A DNA stretch of 64,000 bases. It comes from Bog-159 sp963738345. Lineage in GTDB: Bacteria; Acidobacteriota; Terriglobia; Bryobacterales; Bryobacteraceae. The DNA lies in NCBI GenBank assembly GCA_963738345.1, contig CAVTWI010000001.1, positions 744,001 through 808,000 of the forward strand. Direction: 5' to 3'. A model generated the notes under the pieces. That model did no database searches. It was not told where the DNA came from and saw only the letters and a program-made list of their open reading frames with translations. This document shows, in pieces, positions 61,266 to 64,000 of this stretch. Within the stretch, counting starts at the first letter, position 1. Every line of letters starts with the position of its first letter. The position numbers were made by a program, and so were the translations under genes.

Positions 61266-61748
61266 TCAGACTCGCAGGGCTGAATGAAAGGCCCTCCCGT
61301 CGTGGACACCGACATACCAGCTTTTGGGGGAGGTGCCGGTTCCAACGATAACGAAACATAGCCCGTTTAGGATTGAACCAGCCGCTGTCGCATGGTCGGC
61401 GGCGAGCCGTTCGTCCGTACCCGATGGCTTGGGTGCAGCCTCTGGGTGGGTGTGCCAAAGGCCAATACAATGAAGCCCCTCCGCGAGTTTGGAGTTCCTT
61501 TGTTCCGCCGCTTCGTCCGGATCGAAAGTGACCGAGGTTCGCGATGTTCTCACACGGGTCAAAACGGTTGCTTCTAAGACATGAACGGTTGGACTGGTGA
61601 GATCCGGGCTGAATAGCTGGCCGACGGTTTCAGGCTGACGCCAGTGTCTCTGTCGGTGGCTGTTCATCAGTGCAGCCGCTTGGTCCGAAAAACGGAGGGT
61701 CCACGTCGCTCCGGGAAGCGTGAATTGCGGTTCCGGTTCAGAATCCAC
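61266..61748 (-). CDS. cap3: CBASS JAMM/MPN deconjugase Cap3
   Basis: This protein of about 160 residues has a full JAMM zinc motif: Glu in ETVGQLF, then HTHPEAAPKPSGTD, that is HxH, seven residues, SxxD. In type II CBASS this peptidase removes Cap2-made conjugates from the CD-NTase. GTG 61748 is chosen because GGAGG lies 7 bases upstream; its first codons overlap the end of cap2, showing translational coupling. No ubiquitin-like gene is near, as expected for CBASS type II, where the CD-NTase C-terminus is the conjugated part. Confidence 0.88.
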   Translation of the reverse strand: MDSEPEPQFTLPGATWTLRFSDQAAALMNSHRQRHWRQPETVGQLFSPDLTSPTVHVLEATVLTRVRTSRTSVTFDPDEAAEQRNSKLAEGLHCIGLWHTHPEAAPKPSGTDERLAADHATAAGSILNGLCFVIVGTGTSPKSWYVGVHDGRAFHSALRV

Positions 61749-63441
61749 CCAGCGCCTCCGCAAGAGTACGACGCTCCACTACCGAGGTCATGCCGGCCGG
61801 CACGGCAACTTGGCGACGAAACGTGATACCGGGCCAAATCCGCTCGAAGTATTCACAAGATTGGACCAAGGACAGAACATCTGAAGTAGCACCCTCTCCG
61901 TGTAGCAGGGCCAAGCAACGCCGCGTCGCCATGGCAGCTGCTTCCCAAGCATCGGACATTCCATACGGATGGAAGCCCTGTCCGCATCCTGGATGCAGGA
62001 CCTCCACTTCGTCGGGCCAATTAGCAATTTGGATCGCTGTTTCCGCGGGATCGGAAGTCGGCCACTGGTCTGCGCCAACAACCGTTATAACGTGTGCGGC
62101 TGCGCCGAACGGCTCCATCCAGGTCATCACAATTGGCACAGACTCAAGCATAGTAGGGCGCGCATGAAAAATTGCCATTCTCACGGCCCTGTCACCGGTG
62201 CAATCAAGAATGAGATCAGGAACCGCATGACCCGCAACCAACCACGCTTGCGCTGTTATCGTATGGGCAGCGGCTTTAAGGCCGGGAGTACTACTCTTCA
62301 GCCTTTCACAAAGTGCGGTCGCCTTGTAGCGACCATTCGCTAGAAGTCCGAGCGGGTGGCGCGATATGTTCTCCGTCCTCAGAACGTCTGGGTCTACAAT
62401 ATCGATCGAGCCGACGCCCGCGCGAGCGAGAAGTTCAGCCACGGGTGCACCAACTGATCCGCAACCAAACACGACCACCCGCTTGCCCGTCATTTCGTCT
62501 AGTTGTTCGGTGCGATGATCTCTGGCCAAAGCCCAGCGGCGGTCGATGCGCGTTACTTTGACGGGGACAATCGTGGGCTGCGCTGGTGCGCGCGTTCTCG
62601 AAGGGATCACGCGCCATCCGAACCCGACCGAGTTCTGTAAGGCGACGATGAAGAGCGGAGCATCATTGGACCACTGGCGCGCACCAAACCAGGAATTCAC
62701 CACGTCTATCGCGCCCGTTACCTCGCCAGCGAAAGCAGCGAGTGCCTGAAAAGACTTCGGCCACGTGTTCGGTGTCCATCGCAGGCTTTGGGGAAGGCGG
62801 AAAACAAGCGTGCTGCCGTACACGATCGTCCCTAGCGACCAGCCGGTATTCTCGGCAGTCGCTTTAGGGCCACCGGCGCAAGATGATGCGATAGCACGCG
62901 TACGGCTTCCGAGGTGAAGCGTTTCGACGCGGTGCGAAGCGTGAACGTCGGGATCGATTTCTAGGAGCAGTTCGTCGGCCTGGTAGCCCTTGGGAGGACT
63001 GGCAGCATCGACATGTCGTAGCCAGTAGTCGTGGGACTCGCGCTGAAATTCTGCTTCGACCCATTCAGTGTCGGCGGAGTTTGGGATGAAGGCTAGGAAC
63101 TGTTCGAGGACTCGTCCCGCCGCTTTTACCGGATCAGCGAGATCGTCGGGTAGCGGCATCACACCATGGCAGAAATTCCCGGTCGCTTCAATGTGCGGTA
63201 GGCGCAGACAACGGGATGGATCAAGTTCGATCCGCAGCGGGCTGAAGGGAAAATCCACGGGCAAGAAAATCCGCGGGGGGATGGGGCCAAGATGTTCGTA
63301 CTTCTCTTTCAATTCCCATGCCGCAACATACTTCGTCCGCTGGGCGACACTTAAACTCACCGCTACAAGGACATCGGATGATCCATCAAGCCATGCGCGC
63401 ACCGAAATGATTGCGTTTTGATCGAGTGGCGACTGCGGCAC
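61738..63441 (-). CDS. cap2: CBASS E2-E1 fusion Cap2
   Basis: This 567-residue protein has an N-terminal E2-like domain (about 1-150), whose candidate active Cys is C91 in GNFCHGVMPL after LPHIEA. A middle domain (about 160-310) links it to a C-terminal E1/ThiF domain with ATP-binding VVVFGCGSVGAPVAELL (G326-G331 region) and DPDVLRTENISRH. The candidate E1 Cys is C486 in HPGCGQGFHPYGMSD. Cap2 conjugates the CD-NTase C-terminus to targets, priming it for signalling. The start is GTG 63441, 12 bases after the CD-NTase stop. Confidence 0.88.
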   Translation of the reverse strand: MPQSPLDQNAIISVRAWLDGSSDVLVAVSLSVAQRTKYVAAWELKEKYEHLGPIPPRIFLPVDFPFSPLRIELDPSRCLRLPHIEATGNFCHGVMPLPDDLADPVKAAGRVLEQFLAFIPNSADTEWVEAEFQRESHDYWLRHVDAASPPKGYQADELLLEIDPDVHASHRVETLHLGSRTRAIASSCAGGPKATAENTGWSLGTIVYGSTLVFRLPQSLRWTPNTWPKSFQALAAFAGEVTGAIDVVNSWFGARQWSNDAPLFIVALQNSVGFGWRVIPSRTRAPAQPTIVPVKVTRIDRRWALARDHRTEQLDEMTGKRVVVFGCGSVGAPVAELLARAGVGSIDIVDPDVLRTENISRHPLGLLANGRYKATALCERLKSSTPGLKAAAHTITAQAWLVAGHAVPDLILDCTGDRAVRMAIFHARPTMLESVPIVMTWMEPFGAAAHVITVVGADQWPTSDPAETAIQIANWPDEVEVLHPGCGQGFHPYGMSDAWEAAAMATRRCLALLHGEGATSDVLSLVQSCEYFERIWPGITFRRQVAVPAGMTSVVERRTLAEALGGF

Positions 63442-63453
63442 GCGGACCCACCC

Positions 63454-64000
63454 CTAGGCGAGGGTTCGCGTGTTTCGGCCTACCGGCGTCGCGACCCTTG
63501 GATTGCTGACCTCAATACCGGATGACGCGACCAAGCCTTTGAGCAAGGGTGCCATTTGTTTGGTGTCCGGCAGACTAGCCATCCAAGCATCCACGCCGAC
63601 TTGACCGAAGATCGCCTTGAGCTTGTTCTCACTGCTCTTGGAGTATTCATCCGTCAGCAAAGCTTCGATATCAGCCTCCAGGCGCCGGTGCCAGCGGAAG
63701 AACTCCGATGCACGAAGACCATCATCGGTATTCCATCGCTCCGCGAAATTCTCGCTATCGAGCGCGGGATTGCAGACGAGATAGTGCCCGTTCTCATTCT
63801 GCGTCATCCAATTCGGCATGTCTTCGATTACCGCGAGGACTACCTCGATCGGAGAAGTAAAGGAATTGCGCCGGCTGCTCCAAATGTTCTCGAAAGCTCG
63901 GCCAGCCAACGTGACGATGATCACCGAGATGGGCCACGCTGCTTTGCGCTCCTCGGTCTCAGCGAAGTAGAGATTGTCGCGGTGTAACTTTACCAACTGA
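63454..64000 (-). CDS. CD-NTase C-terminal part, cut by the window edge
   Basis: This is the C-terminal 181 or more residues of a cGAS/DncV-like nucleotidyltransferase. The helical bundle with PIEVVLAVIEDMPNWM, NPALDSENFAERWNTD, ASEFFRWHRRLEADIEALL and KAIFGQVG is characteristic. The frame continues upstream past 64000 without a start (Gln, Leu codons precede), so the catalytic GSxxxGT and DxD half is off the window. With cap2 and cap3 next it is type II CBASS. The clade and product cannot be set. Confidence 0.8.
   Translation of the reverse strand, partial: QLVKLHRDNLYFAETEERKAAWPISVIIVTLAGRAFENIWSSRRNSFTSPIEVVLAVIEDMPNWMTQNENGHYLVCNPALDSENFAERWNTDDGLRASEFFRWHRRLEADIEALLTDEYSKSSENKLKAIFGQVGVDAWMASLPDTKQMAPLLKGLVASSGIEVSNPRVATPVGRNTRTLA

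Larger units (their letters stand above)
59226..64000. mobile_element. tRNA-Gly-associated integrative island (left part)
   Basis: The stretch from the tRNA 3' end holds a tyrosine integrase pointing toward the tRNA, a small excisionase-like HTH, a repeat cluster and a CBASS operon. This is the usual layout of an integrative element inserted at a tRNA 3' end. The right junction and a direct repeat of the tRNA 3' end are not in view, so the extent is a minimum. Confidence 0.65.

Overview
The window reads like a GC-rich soil Acidobacteriota chromosome of the Solibacteres/Bryobacterales kind. The clues are two proteins resembling the acidobacterial VWFA-related family, a stand-alone MacB/FtsX-type permease with a duplicated layout, an ECF sigma factor overlapping a TPR Ser/Thr kinase, and GloVer-type and Kelch-type secreted repeat proteins. 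The assignment comes from protein families, not from a marker gene.

Layout. 1-7.6 kb: frameshifted rluD and VWFA genes, a BON lipoprotein, small exported proteins, a peptidoglycan pair (AMIN-amidase and lytic transglycosylase), mobA and an MlaF-like ATPase. 7.6-7.9 kb: an intergenic hairpin repeat plus a dispersed 30-bp repeat. 8-14 kb: an SDR-like protein, the argF-argG operon behind two ARG boxes, and an ECF sigma/TPR-kinase pair. 14-27.6 kb: a secreted protein, DNA ligase plus MgtC, an ADOP permease, a serine hydrolase, a class IV aminotransferase, ctaA-tspO, a damaged hicBA locus, a GNAT, a histidine kinase and rpsA. 27.6-48.8 kb: a DUF2339 protein, an LplT-PlsC-Aas fusion, a complete AmmeMemoRadiSam pair, YkgJ/HAD/DsbA-like genes, a giant TPR-FG-GAP protein, a MoeB-like enzyme with an XRE-PBP regulator, PilZ plus a sigma-54 activator, and SerA.

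The last 15 kb is the accessory part and holds two antiviral systems. At 48.9-54.0 kb is a compact type III-A CRISPR effector operon (cas10-csm2-csm3-csm4-csm5). It has no array, cas6, adaptation genes or CARF effector in view. Its Cas10 lacks an HD domain, and its Csm2 carries an Arg/Gly-rich tail. At 54.1-55.6 kb is a MarR/patatin pair with a doubled palindromic operator; the patatin dyad Asp is replaced by Asn. From 59.2 kb a tRNA-Gly(CCC) is followed by a tyrosine integrase, an excisionase-like HTH, a cluster of inverted repeats, and the 3' part of a type II CBASS operon: a CD-NTase cut by the window edge, an E2-E1 protein (Cap2) and a JAMM peptidase (Cap3). I read this as a tRNA-targeted defence island. 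Its effector and right end probably lie beyond base 64000.

Several genes carry apparent indels (rluD, VWFA, argF, the TPR-FG-GAP gene, cas10, csm3), most densely in the first 2 kb. Base-calling errors are the simplest cause, but the sequence alone cannot separate them from real decay.
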